Counted from the stretch's first letter, positions 48,113-56,651 are shown. The stretch is 64,000 nt of DNA from Salmonella enterica subsp. diarizonae (GCF_008692785.1 NZ_VXJV01000003.1:1-64000), one strand, 5' to 3'. The notes: generated by a model not told the origin, from the sequence alone. Program-made: numbers and translations.

Positions 48113-48792
48113 GATGAGACTCCTATTTTCGCCTGTTCCTGACCGTTGACGGGCTGGTGCAGGCTGGCCTGCTTACCCTCGCGCCAGCCGCTATTTAGGG
48201 CGCTGTCGTTATCGCGCGTTTTGCCTGACTGGCGGGCATGACGTGTAACTATTCGGGTGTATTTCTTCTCCAGCCAGCGTTCGGCCAGTTCCACCTCATG
48301 GGCAGTTCTGGCTAATTTCTCGATTTTATTCAGCACCGCAATAATCCAGCCTTCTGCGAATTTATCGCCGCGTGCGGTTTTGGTGCTGGTTTTAATGCGT
48401 TTATTCTGGGTTTTAATAAAGTCTTTGCGGGCTTTCATTAACTGACGGCCTAATACCTCAAATGTATATGCCGCCAGTTCCGGTCGGTTATATAAACCGT
48501 AAAAGCTGACGCCGCAACCACCCAGCAGAACACAATCCACCCCAAACGCATCCTTTATAACCTGCAGCAGGTGCGCCATATAGTGCGGGGGATTACTGGC
48601 CCCAACGGGCCAGTAATCGCAGATGGACTCATTGATATCGAGAATCTCAATATCGCCCTGAGTAACGCCATGAGCCTCCATCAGCTTCTGAGCGCGTGCC
48701 AGTGCGGCGGAGGCTTCATTGGCATTAGATGAACTGGTCAGCGCCATCAGTTTTTTAAGGCGTCGGATAGCCTTGTCTTTATCGTCTTTCAT
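48109..48792 (-). CDS. DUF2786-containing phage protein
   Basis: A 227-residue protein. The N-terminal about 45 residues are DUF2786 (DKAIRRLKKLMALTSSSNANEASAALARAQKLMEAHGV). The rest (YMAHLLQVIKDAFGVDCVLLG; FEVLGRQLMKARKDFI; GDKFAEGWIIAVLNKIEKLA) is typical of phage DUF2786 proteins. The function is unknown. It overlaps the downstream gene by 4 bases and abuts the gene at 48793. Confidence 0.82.
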   Translation of the reverse strand: MKDDKDKAIRRLKKLMALTSSSNANEASAALARAQKLMEAHGVTQGDIEILDINESICDYWPVGASNPPHYMAHLLQVIKDAFGVDCVLLGGCGVSFYGLYNRPELAAYTFEVLGRQLMKARKDFIKTQNKRIKTSTKTARGDKFAEGWIIAVLNKIEKLARTAHEVELAERWLEKKYTRIVTRHARQSGKTRDNDSALNSGWREGKQASLHQPVNGQEQAKIGVSS

Positions 48793-49602
48793 TTAGTAGT
48801 ATTTCCATGTAGATGAGCCTGCTTTTTTTAGTGCTTTCTCTGATATATTAAATAGCGCATTAATACCATTTATAGGTTTAAAGACGTATCCGGTTGCCAC
48901 CATGGCAGCAATTAATGAACCATTCGTTATATAGCCAGGCTCCATGGTATTCCCATATTTATCAATTATTCCCTTATTATAATTTTCTACAGCGTGTTTT
49001 AGACCGTATGATGTTGGGTTATCTTTAGGAAAGGTTTTTATCTGGCACTGACTTAAACCATGAGCTCTAATCCATCGCATACAGCTAGTTGCGCCAATCA
49101 TGAAACATGGGTTATCCAGTGGGTGCTCCCATGTGAAATTACGCTCACGCCGGCAAAGACCATTCTCATTAAAGGTTGGGTATTCAGCAAGAATGCTTGT
49201 CACCGCATGGCGTACTTCTGCCTTGTCATCGGCACGATTTTTATCAACACCCATCCAGCGGTAATCTGAACCGGATTTGCTAATGCACCGTTTGCCACTA
49301 AAGGGCCATTGTTGCGCCATTGCGGGTGTGGAGTGATTGCCATCCGTTCTGTTTTTCTGAGCCTCTGTCCACTGGCTGGCATATTCGGTAAATGAAATTC
49401 GCTGTCCTTGCCTCATCCAGTGCGCAATCATGATTAGGGTGCGCTCCAGACTCTTAGTGTCATTATTGCTGAAGCATTGGTAAGCAAAAGATTTTAGTTT
49501 TTCTCGCTCATGATATGTCATCCTTTGCGGGAAATAGTAGCGACCCGTTCCCTTTAAACTTTCAGAAGAATAAAATTCTTCTGAGGTGGGGATTATTTTC
49601 AT
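48793..49602 (-). CDS. Unknown 269-residue early phage protein
   Basis: A soluble protein (MKIIPTSEEFYSSESLKGTGRYYFPQRMTYHEREKLKSF...; WMRQGQRISFTEYASQWTEAQ; CMRWIRAHGLSQCQIK; ending KKAGSSTWKYY). Several Trp, His and Cys residues are present but I see no known motif. It has lower GC than its neighbours, and is preceded by AGGAGAAAAT. It may be a cargo gene placed within the early operon. Confidence 0.7.
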   Translation of the reverse strand: MKIIPTSEEFYSSESLKGTGRYYFPQRMTYHEREKLKSFAYQCFSNNDTKSLERTLIMIAHWMRQGQRISFTEYASQWTEAQKNRTDGNHSTPAMAQQWPFSGKRCISKSGSDYRWMGVDKNRADDKAEVRHAVTSILAEYPTFNENGLCRRERNFTWEHPLDNPCFMIGATSCMRWIRAHGLSQCQIKTFPKDNPTSYGLKHAVENYNKGIIDKYGNTMEPGYITNGSLIAAMVATGYVFKPINGINALFNISEKALKKAGSSTWKYY

Positions 49603-49626
49603 TTTATTTTCTCCTGTCTATTTTAA

Positions 49627-49890
49627 TCAGTGCCATTCTTTTACTGGTTTCAGCATTTCCAGTATTTCGCTTGTTATCTGTGCGCGGTTATCTTTCAGAT
49701 GTTGCTGGACATCGTTCAGTATCTTTTCTGCTCCATCAAATCCCACAATACCTGCCAGCGCTGTAGCGGAACTGTAAATAGAAAGAGTGAGGATGTGCGC
49801 TTTCTCGCTCAGGGTTTCGCACTGGCATTGCCTCTGAATATCCAGAAGACCATGCCCCACAACTACACCGGTTTTGCTTTTATCAATCAC
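49627..49890 (-). CDS. Unknown 87-residue early phage protein
   Basis: Begins with GTG at 49890, overlapping the end of the upstream 58-residue gene by 8 bases, with GGAGG in front. The sequence (VIDKSKTGVVVGHGLLDIQRQC..., ending LEMLKPVKEWH) is small and helical. No family recognised. Confidence 0.6.
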   Translation of the reverse strand: MIDKSKTGVVVGHGLLDIQRQCQCETLSEKAHILTLSIYSSATALAGIVGFDGAEKILNDVQQHLKDNRAQITSEILEMLKPVKEWH

Positions 49891-50059
49891 GATTACCTCC
49901 TTCTATTTCCAGTCCACGACTCAGCGTTATCAGTGTTCCGCCTGCCTGCATAAACAGCTTTGCTGCCTCCTGGTCGTTGCCCGACTCAGCGGCACGCATA
50001 GCGCGGTTAATTTCCTTCTCAGCCTTTCTACGCAGATGTTGAATAACGTCGAATTTCAT
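49883..50059 (-). CDS. Unknown 58-residue early phage protein
   Basis: MKFDVIQHLRRKAEKEINRA..., a basic helical peptide ending GLEIEGGNRD. It begins at 50059, overlapping the gam stop by 4 bases (ATGA), with GGAGATAGAGA upstream, and overlaps the next gene. The tight coupling on both sides supports it as real although it is short. Confidence 0.65.
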   Translation of the reverse strand: MKFDVIQHLRRKAEKEINRAMRAAESGNDQEAAKLFMQAGGTLITLSRGLEIEGGNRD

Positions 50060-50577
50060 TTCTCTATCTCCTGCTCAAATGGCGTAATTGAGAATGTCTC
50101 TTTACCGGAAACAATAGAGATGCCGGTAATACCCTTTACGGCTTCTTTGTCGGCCAGAATAGCGTCCTTATTGACTTCCTCCTTACGGCGAATAAAGCGG
50201 TCGAGTTTTAATTTCTTCAGTGTCTCAATAACAATTTCAACACCTTTGAGGTTGACGGAGTCCGGTTTTTTTCGCCATGCCACCTCACCAGTAATCAGGT
50301 TGGCAGTCTTGGAATCTCCCTTAGTGATAGTGCTGCGATTGGCCTCGCACCACGTCTGCACGCCTTTCTGCAGCACGTCGAGTTCAGCCCGCAACGCCTC
50401 AATCTTCGGGGTGTTCTGGTTCATGATTATTGCTATCTGGTCGTTAGCGTCCGTTTCAATACGGGTTAATTCTCGCTGAATATCGCCGATTTTTTTAATA
50501 TCAACGCTGACCTGTTCTTTCGATTGCGGCGTGTAGGAAGCCGCCGCAGCTTTAAGCCGCGATTTTGATTTCGCCAT
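50056..50577 (-). CDS. gam: Gam-like host nuclease inhibitor
   Basis: A 173-residue Mu Gam family protein, the bacterial relative of Ku that binds double-strand DNA ends and shields them from RecBCD. Visible features: KKIGDIQRELTRIETDANDQIAIIMNQNTPKIEALRAELDVLQKGVQTWCEANR (long helix pair) and GEVAWRKKPDSV in the core, ITGISIVSGKETFSITPFEQEIE at the end. Part of the leftward early operon. Confidence 0.9.
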   Translation of the reverse strand: MAKSKSRLKAAAASYTPQSKEQVSVDIKKIGDIQRELTRIETDANDQIAIIMNQNTPKIEALRAELDVLQKGVQTWCEANRSTITKGDSKTANLITGEVAWRKKPDSVNLKGVEIVIETLKKLKLDRFIRRKEEVNKDAILADKEAVKGITGISIVSGKETFSITPFEQEIEK

Positions 50578-50600
50578 TTCTAATTACCTTTTAAGTGGGG

Positions 50601-50840
50601 TTATTTAACTAACTCAAACTCTATTTCTTCGGGCTCACTAATATGATCTATATCGTCAGCACTATCATCAAAGTCATATTTAAAAGCGATTTCTTTTATC
50701 TGCTCTTCAACTTCTCGGCCAGAAGACCATTCCTCGCAAATTTTCAGATAGCGGTCGTAATCTGCTTTTTCCATTTCCACTATTTTTTCGAATCTGACGG
50801 TGGCTTCTGCTCTGATAGCAACTTTTACTGTGTCATTCAT
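50601..50840 (-). CDS. Unknown 79-residue acidic phage protein
   Basis: MNDTVKVAIRAEATVRFEKIVEMEKADYDRYLKIC-type sequence with an acidic C-terminus (FDDSADDIDHISEPEEIEFELVK). Its ATG at 50840 overlaps the stop of the upstream gene (TAATG), which decides the start. The acidic surface could be DNA mimicking but no family is recognised. Confidence 0.65.
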   Translation of the reverse strand: MNDTVKVAIRAEATVRFEKIVEMEKADYDRYLKICEEWSSGREVEEQIKEIAFKYDFDDSADDIDHISEPEEIEFELVK

Positions 50841-51127
50841 TATCGTGCTTCCCATGTTACGCGGCAGTTATTCACCTGAATCTGCCACCATTCATAATTA
50901 CCTTTATCGTCATTGCCGCTACCATAGCGAACGGCTTTACCATGCTCCTGTTCCTGACGGCAGCGGTTGTCATAGTTAACCCGGATACTGGGGCGCTGGT
51001 AGCCGTCAATTTCCACGCGATCGACATTGAAATCCATGGCGTTAAGTTGGGCAATAGCGCTACCGACCTGAGCCATCTGCTCCTGGATGCGCTTATTGTC
51101 GCAGTTGATGATTAAGCGGCTGCGCAT
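50840..51127 (-). CDS. Unknown 95-residue phage protein
   Basis: MRSRLIINCDNKRIQEQMAQ-start with a repeated strand pattern (DFNVDRVEIDGYQRPSIRVNYDN; YEWWQIQVNNCRVTWEAR). It starts one base into the stop of the upstream gene (TGATG). No family recognised; a small beta-rich fold is likely. Confidence 0.65.
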   Translation of the reverse strand: MRSRLIINCDNKRIQEQMAQVGSAIAQLNAMDFNVDRVEIDGYQRPSIRVNYDNRCRQEQEHGKAVRYGSGNDDKGNYEWWQIQVNNCRVTWEAR

Positions 51128-51504
51128 CACGACACCTTTTCCACTTCCATGTCGTCGTAACACACGCCAGGGGAATCACAACCCAGGATTTTTATACCCT
51201 CGCTGCCGTCCATTGGTGGCCAGCCTTCCATATTACCGTCCTCAAACAAGGCAATAAGGCCCTGGGTATTCCAGTCTCCGGTCGGGCCTGTTTGTTCGGT
51301 AAAGCAGGTAGCGGCCAGCATTTTTAATACAGTGGCAGTAATATCGCAGTCACTGTCCAGATAACGATCTTCTGCGTTAATAAAGAAGTTATTAATCTGG
51401 TGAAGTAATTCATCAGTGCAGACGGAGTGGTCAATCTCCACGGTTAATACCGGCGCGTCCTCGTGGGCATTCCAGGTGATTTCATAACGCTTGATATCTG
51501 ACAT
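51127..51504 (-). CDS. DUF2528-like phage protein
   Basis: A 125-residue protein (IKRYEITWNAHEDAPVLTVEIDHSVCTDELLHQINNFF; DGSEGIKILGCDSPGVCYDDMEVE). It resembles DUF2528 proteins of phage and plasmids. AAGGAGTAAAT precedes the ATG. It is encoded between the MuB-like gene and two small early genes. Confidence 0.68.
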   Translation of the reverse strand: MSDIKRYEITWNAHEDAPVLTVEIDHSVCTDELLHQINNFFINAEDRYLDSDCDITATVLKMLAATCFTEQTGPTGDWNTQGLIALFEDGNMEGWPPMDGSEGIKILGCDSPGVCYDDMEVEKVS

Positions 51505-51513
51505 ATTTACTCC

Positions 51514-52701
51514 TTATCGGATGTGTGGGTTGATATTTTTTATTACGTCGCCGTTAACCACCGGCACGCCAATCGCTGCTGCTTCGTTAATGGCGGCAAT
51601 CATCAGGTTGCCAATGGCCAGTGGGTAAAGGTTGCTGGCAAAAACATCCTTCCTGGTATCGGGATTTTTGCCCACCTTAACGGTCATTTTGTCGCGGATG
51701 GCCTGGATGCCTGACTCGTCAATGAACTCGCTGACCTTGCGGCCTGCGCGGTCAAACTTAAACGCCAGGAAGGCTTCAAGATCATCTTCAAGTGGTTCAA
51801 GTCTGACCATCTCGCAGCGCTGGACTACCTCACGCACCGAGGCGCTACGCTCGCTGAGTTTGTCACGCAGCTCCTGCTGGCCTATCAGGATGATGGCCAG
51901 CAGGCGCTTAAAGCCGTGCTCCAGCTCCAGGAATCGCTTGAGGTGTTTCAGTGTGGGAACCGGCAGCGAGTGGGCTTCCTCAATAATCAGTACATGGCCG
52001 CACTTGGAACTTTCAGCGCTGTCCTTCAGCGCCTGATGTACCTGCGCAAACCGTGCTTCCGGTGACTGTTTCGGGCGTTCGCCCGGTGCAACCGCCCGCA
52101 GGATAGCCTCGGCGATGCTGGCAGATTTCAGGGTTTTGCCTGTGCGATCGTTGTCTTCCATCGCCAGAACGTAGGGTTCGATAACCACGGTGCCAGCGCT
52201 TTCGCGTTGCAGACGGTCAATCAGGTCACGGCGCAAAGTGGACTTGCCGGAACCGGACTCCCCCCACAGCGCCAGCATGCCGCCGTGAACCGCCGTCTGG
52301 AACATAGCCTCGCGCACATAGCGGATATCGGACGTGATGAACATGTCCGCCGCGCTCTGAATAGCGGTATCGTCGAACGGGTTAGTGAATAACTTAAACG
52401 CCTTTTTCGCCTTCTGGCTTAATGTCTGTTTTTTGAGTAACATGCTGTCCTCTTCTGTTGTCTGTTGTACCTGAGTAACGGCGGTTGCCTGCTGCCTGAC
52501 CTCGTCAAAACTGTGGGTGGTGTCCACGTTGTGAGCCTGCAGCAGCTCAGTGATCCGCTTCCTGAGTTGTTCGGTTTTACGACGTGGCCACTGCCCGTGG
52601 TTTACCAGCTGCGCCATAGCCGCTTTTGATATACCCAGCATTACGGCAACCTCCTTCTGGTCTATCTGCAGGTGCTGCAGTTGTTTTTTCAGTAGCAACA
52701 T
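51514..52701 (-). CDS. MuB-type transposition ATPase
   Basis: A 395-residue AAA+ protein. The N-terminal helix-turn-helix (QIDQKEVAVMLGISKAAMAQLVNHGQWPRR) precedes the ATPase: Walker A GESGSGKS (147-154), Walker B VLIIEEAH, and the sensor LLAIILIGQQELRDKLSER. MuB binds target DNA and delivers it to the transposase while protecting phage DNA from self-insertion. Preceded by GAGGGA; lies downstream of the MuA-type gene, as in Mu. Confidence 0.9.
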   Translation of the reverse strand: MLLLKKQLQHLQIDQKEVAVMLGISKAAMAQLVNHGQWPRRKTEQLRKRITELLQAHNVDTTHSFDEVRQQATAVTQVQQTTEEDSMLLKKQTLSQKAKKAFKLFTNPFDDTAIQSAADMFITSDIRYVREAMFQTAVHGGMLALWGESGSGKSTLRRDLIDRLQRESAGTVVIEPYVLAMEDNDRTGKTLKSASIAEAILRAVAPGERPKQSPEARFAQVHQALKDSAESSKCGHVLIIEEAHSLPVPTLKHLKRFLELEHGFKRLLAIILIGQQELRDKLSERSASVREVVQRCEMVRLEPLEDDLEAFLAFKFDRAGRKVSEFIDESGIQAIRDKMTVKVGKNPDTRKDVFASNLYPLAIGNLMIAAINEAAAIGVPVVNGDVIKNINPHIR

Positions 52702-52713
52702 CGTTAATCCCTC

Positions 52714-52959
52714 TCAGGCTGCGGTCGCTATGTCGGCGCATCCAACCAGCCAGTCACGTGATATGCCAGCGTTGTTGACGAAATTCACAATCAGACTGTC
52801 GTGCGGATACCAGCCGTAGTGCGTGATGGTGACGACCATGCCGCTTACCAGATTTGGGATGCCGCGCAGGCTGTAGCTCTTATCCCGAAAACGTATCGTC
52901 AGGTCGTGGCGCACGGCACGCTTAACGGCGATAGCAAGGGGTTGTGTCTGCTGTTTCAT
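52714..52959 (-). CDS. 81-residue protein resembling the transposase beta-barrel domain
   Basis: The core LTIRFRDKSYSLRGIPNLVSGMVVTITHYGWYPHDSLIVNF aligns by eye with the C-terminal beta-barrel of the neighbouring transposase (LRVSFRGQEFSVESVPGACVGDKLQITRNPWHENEARIIV). It thus looks like a stand-alone copy of that domain. AGAGGA lies upstream of the ATG at 52959. Encoded between the transposase and the MuB-like ATPase. Confidence 0.7.
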   Translation of the reverse strand: MKQQTQPLAIAVKRAVRHDLTIRFRDKSYSLRGIPNLVSGMVVTITHYGWYPHDSLIVNFVNNAGISRDWLVGCADIATAA

Positions 52960-52992
52960 AGGGTTGTCCTCTTCTGTCTATATAAAGGAAGG

Positions 52993-54792
52993 CTATTTGC
53001 CTGCCGCCAGGCTGACCACGACGTTGTCGCTCAGGGCCAGCAGTTCCTGCATGATGGCGTCCAGTTGTTCTTCAGGGACACCATCAGGCCAGTTGTCTAC
53101 CAGATACTGGTAGTGAGTGGGGTTCCACTCGCGCCGCAGCGCATCAAATCGGGTTCGTAATGCCATCGCCGCTTTGACGTGGCTAAGTGGTGCTATCTCA
53201 ATCTGGTGTACTCGTACCCGTGGTTGTAGCTCACTGCCTTTGCGTGGCAGATAAGTCGGGCTGTTGTGCTGTGCGTCTTCAATTTCTTTATACGGATTGA
53301 AACGCCCGCCGAACGGTATCGCTCCGGCCTTGCGGGCAGCGGAGGTTTCTTCATCATTACTCGTGCCGTAGATATGTTGTTCCACTTCGTTACGGCTGTG
53401 CTGTGCATCGGTCTCTGGCATCTGGCCGTAGCGTTCGCCAATCACCGGTGCATTAACGGCATATCCCCACTCATCTTTTTCCACCGCGTAAACCGGCAGA
53501 TATTGTTCAAACCCGTCTTCGTCGGTGACGATGATGCGGGCCTCGTTCTCATGCCATGGATTGCGGGTAATCTGCAGCTTGTCGCCAACGCATGCGCCCG
53601 GTACGCTTTCCACGCTGAATTCCTGCCCCCGGAAAGACACGCGCAGCTTGCTGGTGACAGTGCGCTCTTCCGGCGCTGCCACTGCCAGTTCCCGGCATAT
53701 ATCTACCGGAGGGGCTTTTATCAGTTTTTCCGGGGTGATGCGCAGCCAGCTCTCCGTGCGACTCATGCCATAGCGGCTGTGAATATGATTGCGGTTGTAA
53801 CTCATGCGCCACAGGCGGACGTATCGGTTCAGTTCCTCGATAGTCTCCACGCGGCAAAACCGCAGGCCCGCTTCAAAATCGCATTCGATAATGTCACGCG
53901 CTTTTTCCACCGCACCGGTGGCGCGGGCATTGCGGGCCTTATGCTGCAGGCAACGAATACCCAACGCCCGGCACATGTTCAGCATCGACGCGGAGACCAG
54001 CGCCGAGCCGGGGTCGGTATACAGGATGGAAGGAACGCCGTGTAACACATCTGCGCCGCCTCGCTCCTGCATGGCGTTAATCATTACCGACAGAAAGTTT
54101 TCAGCGCTTTCGCCACCGAAGCGGTATTCCACGTAGATCCAGTTAGTGGTGTGATCGATGAGTTCGAAGGACCACACGCGGTCGTTAACGATACGATCCA
54201 GATTTTTAGGTTTGTTCTTGTAGAACGTATCCCTGTCCATCACGCGCAGGCCGGTATCACCTTTGACTTTTTTGCCGGGGTTCTTCAGGTAATAAAGTAC
54301 ACAGATGGAAGCATCTATCTCCCATACGTGGTTTGGGTGTTTGCTTGCCAGCTCCAGCGATGGAGTTGGGTTCTGGAGTTGATCGTAATGCAGGTGATAT
54401 GACCGCAGCGCCCGACTGATGGCATCGATGGACAGTGGAAAAAATTCGCCGGTCTCTTCATCGGTACGACCTGCCATTATCATGCCGTTAGTACGCAGGG
54501 CTTTGACCACGCTTTCAAGGCTGTACAGGCGCTTGTCATTATTACGCCGCGACTCCAGCCATGCCCCGGATATCACCAGTGCTTCTTCACGCGTCAGGGC
54601 GCTACAGCCCGCGTCGGCGCGTTGCTTGCGCTGTGCGGCAGGCTGAAATGCTTTCAGCTTTTTCAGTAATGTGGCGCGTGACATGCGGAGTTCCTCGCAG
54701 GCGGCTTTGTATATCGGTTCTTTACGCCCATGACCGGCATGCCGGGCGGCATCTGCATAGTGCATCAGGCGCTGATTCAGGGCGGCGTTCAT
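52993..54792 (-). CDS. MuA-type DDE transposase
   Basis: A 599-residue transposase. The N-terminal about 130 residues are helical DNA-binding domains (RMSRATLLKKLKAF). The RNase H-like core has the DDE residues D160 (WEIDAS), D260 (LYTDPGSA) and E296 (TGAVEKARD). The Mu-type beta-barrel covers about residues 380-434 (VSFRGQEFSVESVPG), followed by a tail that in Mu contacts MuB and ClpX. All catalytic residues are intact. It integrates and replicates the phage by transposition. Confidence 0.93.
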   Translation of the reverse strand: MNAALNQRLMHYADAARHAGHGRKEPIYKAACEELRMSRATLLKKLKAFQPAAQRKQRADAGCSALTREEALVISGAWLESRRNNDKRLYSLESVVKALRTNGMIMAGRTDEETGEFFPLSIDAISRALRSYHLHYDQLQNPTPSLELASKHPNHVWEIDASICVLYYLKNPGKKVKGDTGLRVMDRDTFYKNKPKNLDRIVNDRVWSFELIDHTTNWIYVEYRFGGESAENFLSVMINAMQERGGADVLHGVPSILYTDPGSALVSASMLNMCRALGIRCLQHKARNARATGAVEKARDIIECDFEAGLRFCRVETIEELNRYVRLWRMSYNRNHIHSRYGMSRTESWLRITPEKLIKAPPVDICRELAVAAPEERTVTSKLRVSFRGQEFSVESVPGACVGDKLQITRNPWHENEARIIVTDEDGFEQYLPVYAVEKDEWGYAVNAPVIGERYGQMPETDAQHSRNEVEQHIYGTSNDEETSAARKAGAIPFGGRFNPYKEIEDAQHNSPTYLPRKGSELQPRVRVHQIEIAPLSHVKAAMALRTRFDALRREWNPTHYQYLVDNWPDGVPEEQLDAIMQELLALSDNVVVSLAAGK

Positions 54793-54794
54793 GG

Positions 54795-55025
54795 TCAGTT
54801 ACCTTGTGGTTCAGCACGGTCTGTGGGCAGCAGGCTCTTCAATTTTTCGTAGTCATACCTGCCAGTACCGAGATAAAACTCCACCTCAGACCAGTTGTCC
54901 TGCTCGGCAAAACGGACGATATGGTTAATCCAGTTCTGGGCCAGCGCAGCGGCTTTCAGGAACTCGTCACGCTGCGCCTGCTGTTCTTTGGTGCGGCGGA
55001 GTTTGATGACGGGTGCGTTAGTCAT
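54795..55025 (-). CDS. Unknown 76-residue early phage protein
   Basis: MTNAPVIKLRRTKEQQAQRDEF-start, helical (AALAQNWINHIVRFAEQDNWSEVEFYLGTGRYDYE). It has some likeness to its upstream neighbour (both contain FAxxDxWxxAxxYL-like helices), so the two may be related. It overlaps that gene by 8 bases and ends just before the transposase start. Confidence 0.7.
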   Translation of the reverse strand: MTNAPVIKLRRTKEQQAQRDEFLKAAALAQNWINHIVRFAEQDNWSEVEFYLGTGRYDYEKLKSLLPTDRAEPQGN

Positions 55026-55335
55026 GATTAACCTCCTGAGCAGGAGCTGATGATTTTTCCCGCGCCACGCGTTTCAGGCTGTCGATGGTGTGGGCGATGT
55101 TATTCAGGTATGCCTGCGCAATACCCCAGCGGTCTTTCTGTGCGAACTCAAGGGCGCGGTTAGTCTGAGTCAGTACAGTCTGGATGCCGCATATAAAATG
55201 CTTCATGCGTAAGCGTTCCTGGTTGTCACGGTCTGGGGCTGGGCTAAAAACGTAATTGAGAAAATCACCAACTTCTTTCTGGGTTAACAGTCGCTTCCCG
55301 TTTGCGCGGATGGCTTCATTGTGTTTGTTATCCAT
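55018..55335 (-). CDS. Unknown 105-residue early phage protein
   Basis: MDNKHNEAIRANGKRLLTQKEVGDFLNYVFSPAPDRDNQE..., then RALEFAQKDRWGIAQAYLNNIAHTIDSLKRVA. Helical and soluble, no known motif. It follows the coiled-coil gene by 4 bases and overlaps the next gene. Confidence 0.7.
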   Translation of the reverse strand: MDNKHNEAIRANGKRLLTQKEVGDFLNYVFSPAPDRDNQERLRMKHFICGIQTVLTQTNRALEFAQKDRWGIAQAYLNNIAHTIDSLKRVAREKSSAPAQEVNHD

Positions 55336-55339
55336 GTGG

Positions 55340-56278
55340 TTACTCCTCTTCGGTATTGTCGTTAACCCATGCAGGCGGTGTCACTTCTGCCACCATGTCA
55401 GGGATGGAAAAGCGCGTGACGATATCGTCAAGCTCACTGCGGATTTCGCAAACGAGGCCCGCCATAAAACTGCTGTGGTCAACGCCACGGTCAGCGGTGT
55501 CTTTCTCCAGTTCGGCAAACGCGCCCTGCAGTGCGCCCATCAGTTCGCGGGCAATCTTGCTGCTGATAGACGTTGCTTCCAGTCGGGTGCGTTCGGCCAG
55601 TTCATTGTCGGTAATGGGCTTGAAGCGCTCTTCGTGCAGCTTGTCTTCCAGCTCATCGCGGGAGGATTTCAGGTCTGCTGCGCGCTTGCGGCTGGCTTCA
55701 AGGTCGGCCTCGGTATCGGCCAGTTGCTTTGCCAGTTGCTCTTTTTCGTCGTTCTGACGGGCAATCAACTCTTCGGCGAGATCGAGCAGACTTTCTTTGT
55801 CGCCCTGTTTGGCCACTTCGATAAGGGCGGTTTTGGAATCCTCCGGCAGCTTGCGGAACTGGCGTAGCTCGCGGTAACCGATACCCATGCGGGACATGGA
55901 TTCGAGGGCTTCTTCGCCGAAGGTACGGAGGTTGGTGATGTCTCGATCAACCTGATCGACTGATGAACCAAGTAATTCGCAAAAACCTTCCCATGTTCCT
56001 GAAAACTCCGCACCGTGCGGAGTTTTATTTCCTTTGAGATGACGGTACAGCTTGTTTTCCTTGATAAAAGCAAGTTTGGAAGTCCGCACCGTGCGGGAAA
56101 ATTTACCAAACGCATCTGCCATTTGGGCCTGACCAAGAAGTTGATTCAGGAGATCGCGCTCACCCTGTGCCTGAATATCTTCCTGTGATAACTCAGGGTA
56201 TGGGTGTTCAAAGTCCTGCCCAGGAATAGCGGGCGTCATTGGTTCAACATCGATAGTATTTTTAGCTCTACGCCCCAT
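55340..56278 (-). CDS. 312-residue coiled-coil phage protein with internal DNA palindromes
   Basis: Helical N-terminal half (GTWEGFCELLGSSVDQVDRDITNLRTFGEEALESMSRMGIGYRELRQFRKLP) followed by a long coiled coil (about residues 170-225, NDEKEQLAKQLADTEADLEASRKRAADLKSS) and a C-terminal helical domain. The combination is reminiscent of ParB/KorB-like or Noc-like DNA-organising proteins but no classic motif is evident. Its own coding DNA carries two copies of CCGCACCGTGCGG. It lies upstream of the transposase in the early operon. Confidence 0.75.
   Translation of the reverse strand: MGRRAKNTIDVEPMTPAIPGQDFEHPYPELSQEDIQAQGERDLLNQLLGQAQMADAFGKFSRTVRTSKLAFIKENKLYRHLKGNKTPHGAEFSGTWEGFCELLGSSVDQVDRDITNLRTFGEEALESMSRMGIGYRELRQFRKLPEDSKTALIEVAKQGDKESLLDLAEELIARQNDEKEQLAKQLADTEADLEASRKRAADLKSSRDELEDKLHEERFKPITDNELAERTRLEATSISSKIARELMGALQGAFAELEKDTADRGVDHSSFMAGLVCEIRSELDDIVTRFSIPDMVAEVTPPAWVNDNTEEE
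56002..56026. repeat. 25-base perfect palindrome with CCGCACCGTGCGG core
   Basis: AAAACTCCGCAC-C-GTGCGGAGTTTT, arms of 12 with a single central base, inside the coiled-coil gene. It could be a protein-binding site or, in RNA, a strong hairpin with T-rich flank. Confidence 0.85.
56084..56096. repeat. Second CCGCACCGTGCGG palindrome
   Basis: The same 13-base core as at 56008-56020 recurs 76 bases further right in the same gene, in a different reading frame of the protein, with only 5 flanking bases shared. No other copy was seen in the window. Confidence 0.85.
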
Positions 56279-56280
56279 GA

Positions 56281-56610
56281 TTATTTACCCGTCCCTTTCA
56301 TTAAGAGTTTTTGTTTGCGCTCCAGACGTTGCCTAATGAGTGCGTCTTCTTTCATGCAGTCATACGCCATCTGCAAAAGCGCGGTTGAGTGTGCGTATCG
56401 CAGGGTGCTTTCGCCATCAGGGGTGAAAACCTCAATAACGAGATTCTCTTCTATAAGGGCATCCAGCAGTTCAGACATGCGGGTTTTGGGAATATGTGTT
56501 GCATCAGCGATTTCACCTGCGGACATACCGGTATTAGTACGACCTGAAAGCGCCTTCAGGATTCTGGCGGTACGCGCGGCTGACGGTGACTTGCCAGTAG
56601 GTTTTGCCAT
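56281..56610 (-). CDS. Winged-helix-like phage regulator, 109 residues
   Basis: The N-terminal part is a winged helix of IclR/DprA type (ARTARILKALSGRTNTGMSAGEIADATHIPKTRMSELLDALIEENLVIEV, residues 12-61) followed by a short helical tail. Likely an early regulator of DNA-binding type. GGAGG precedes the start. It ends 3 bases before the coiled-coil gene. Confidence 0.75.
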   Translation of the reverse strand: MAKPTGKSPSAARTARILKALSGRTNTGMSAGEIADATHIPKTRMSELLDALIEENLVIEVFTPDGESTLRYAHSTALLQMAYDCMKEDALIRQRLERKQKLLMKGTGK

Positions 56611-56651
56611 TTGATCCTCCTTACTAATTACTGAAAGGCTGTTACAATAAA

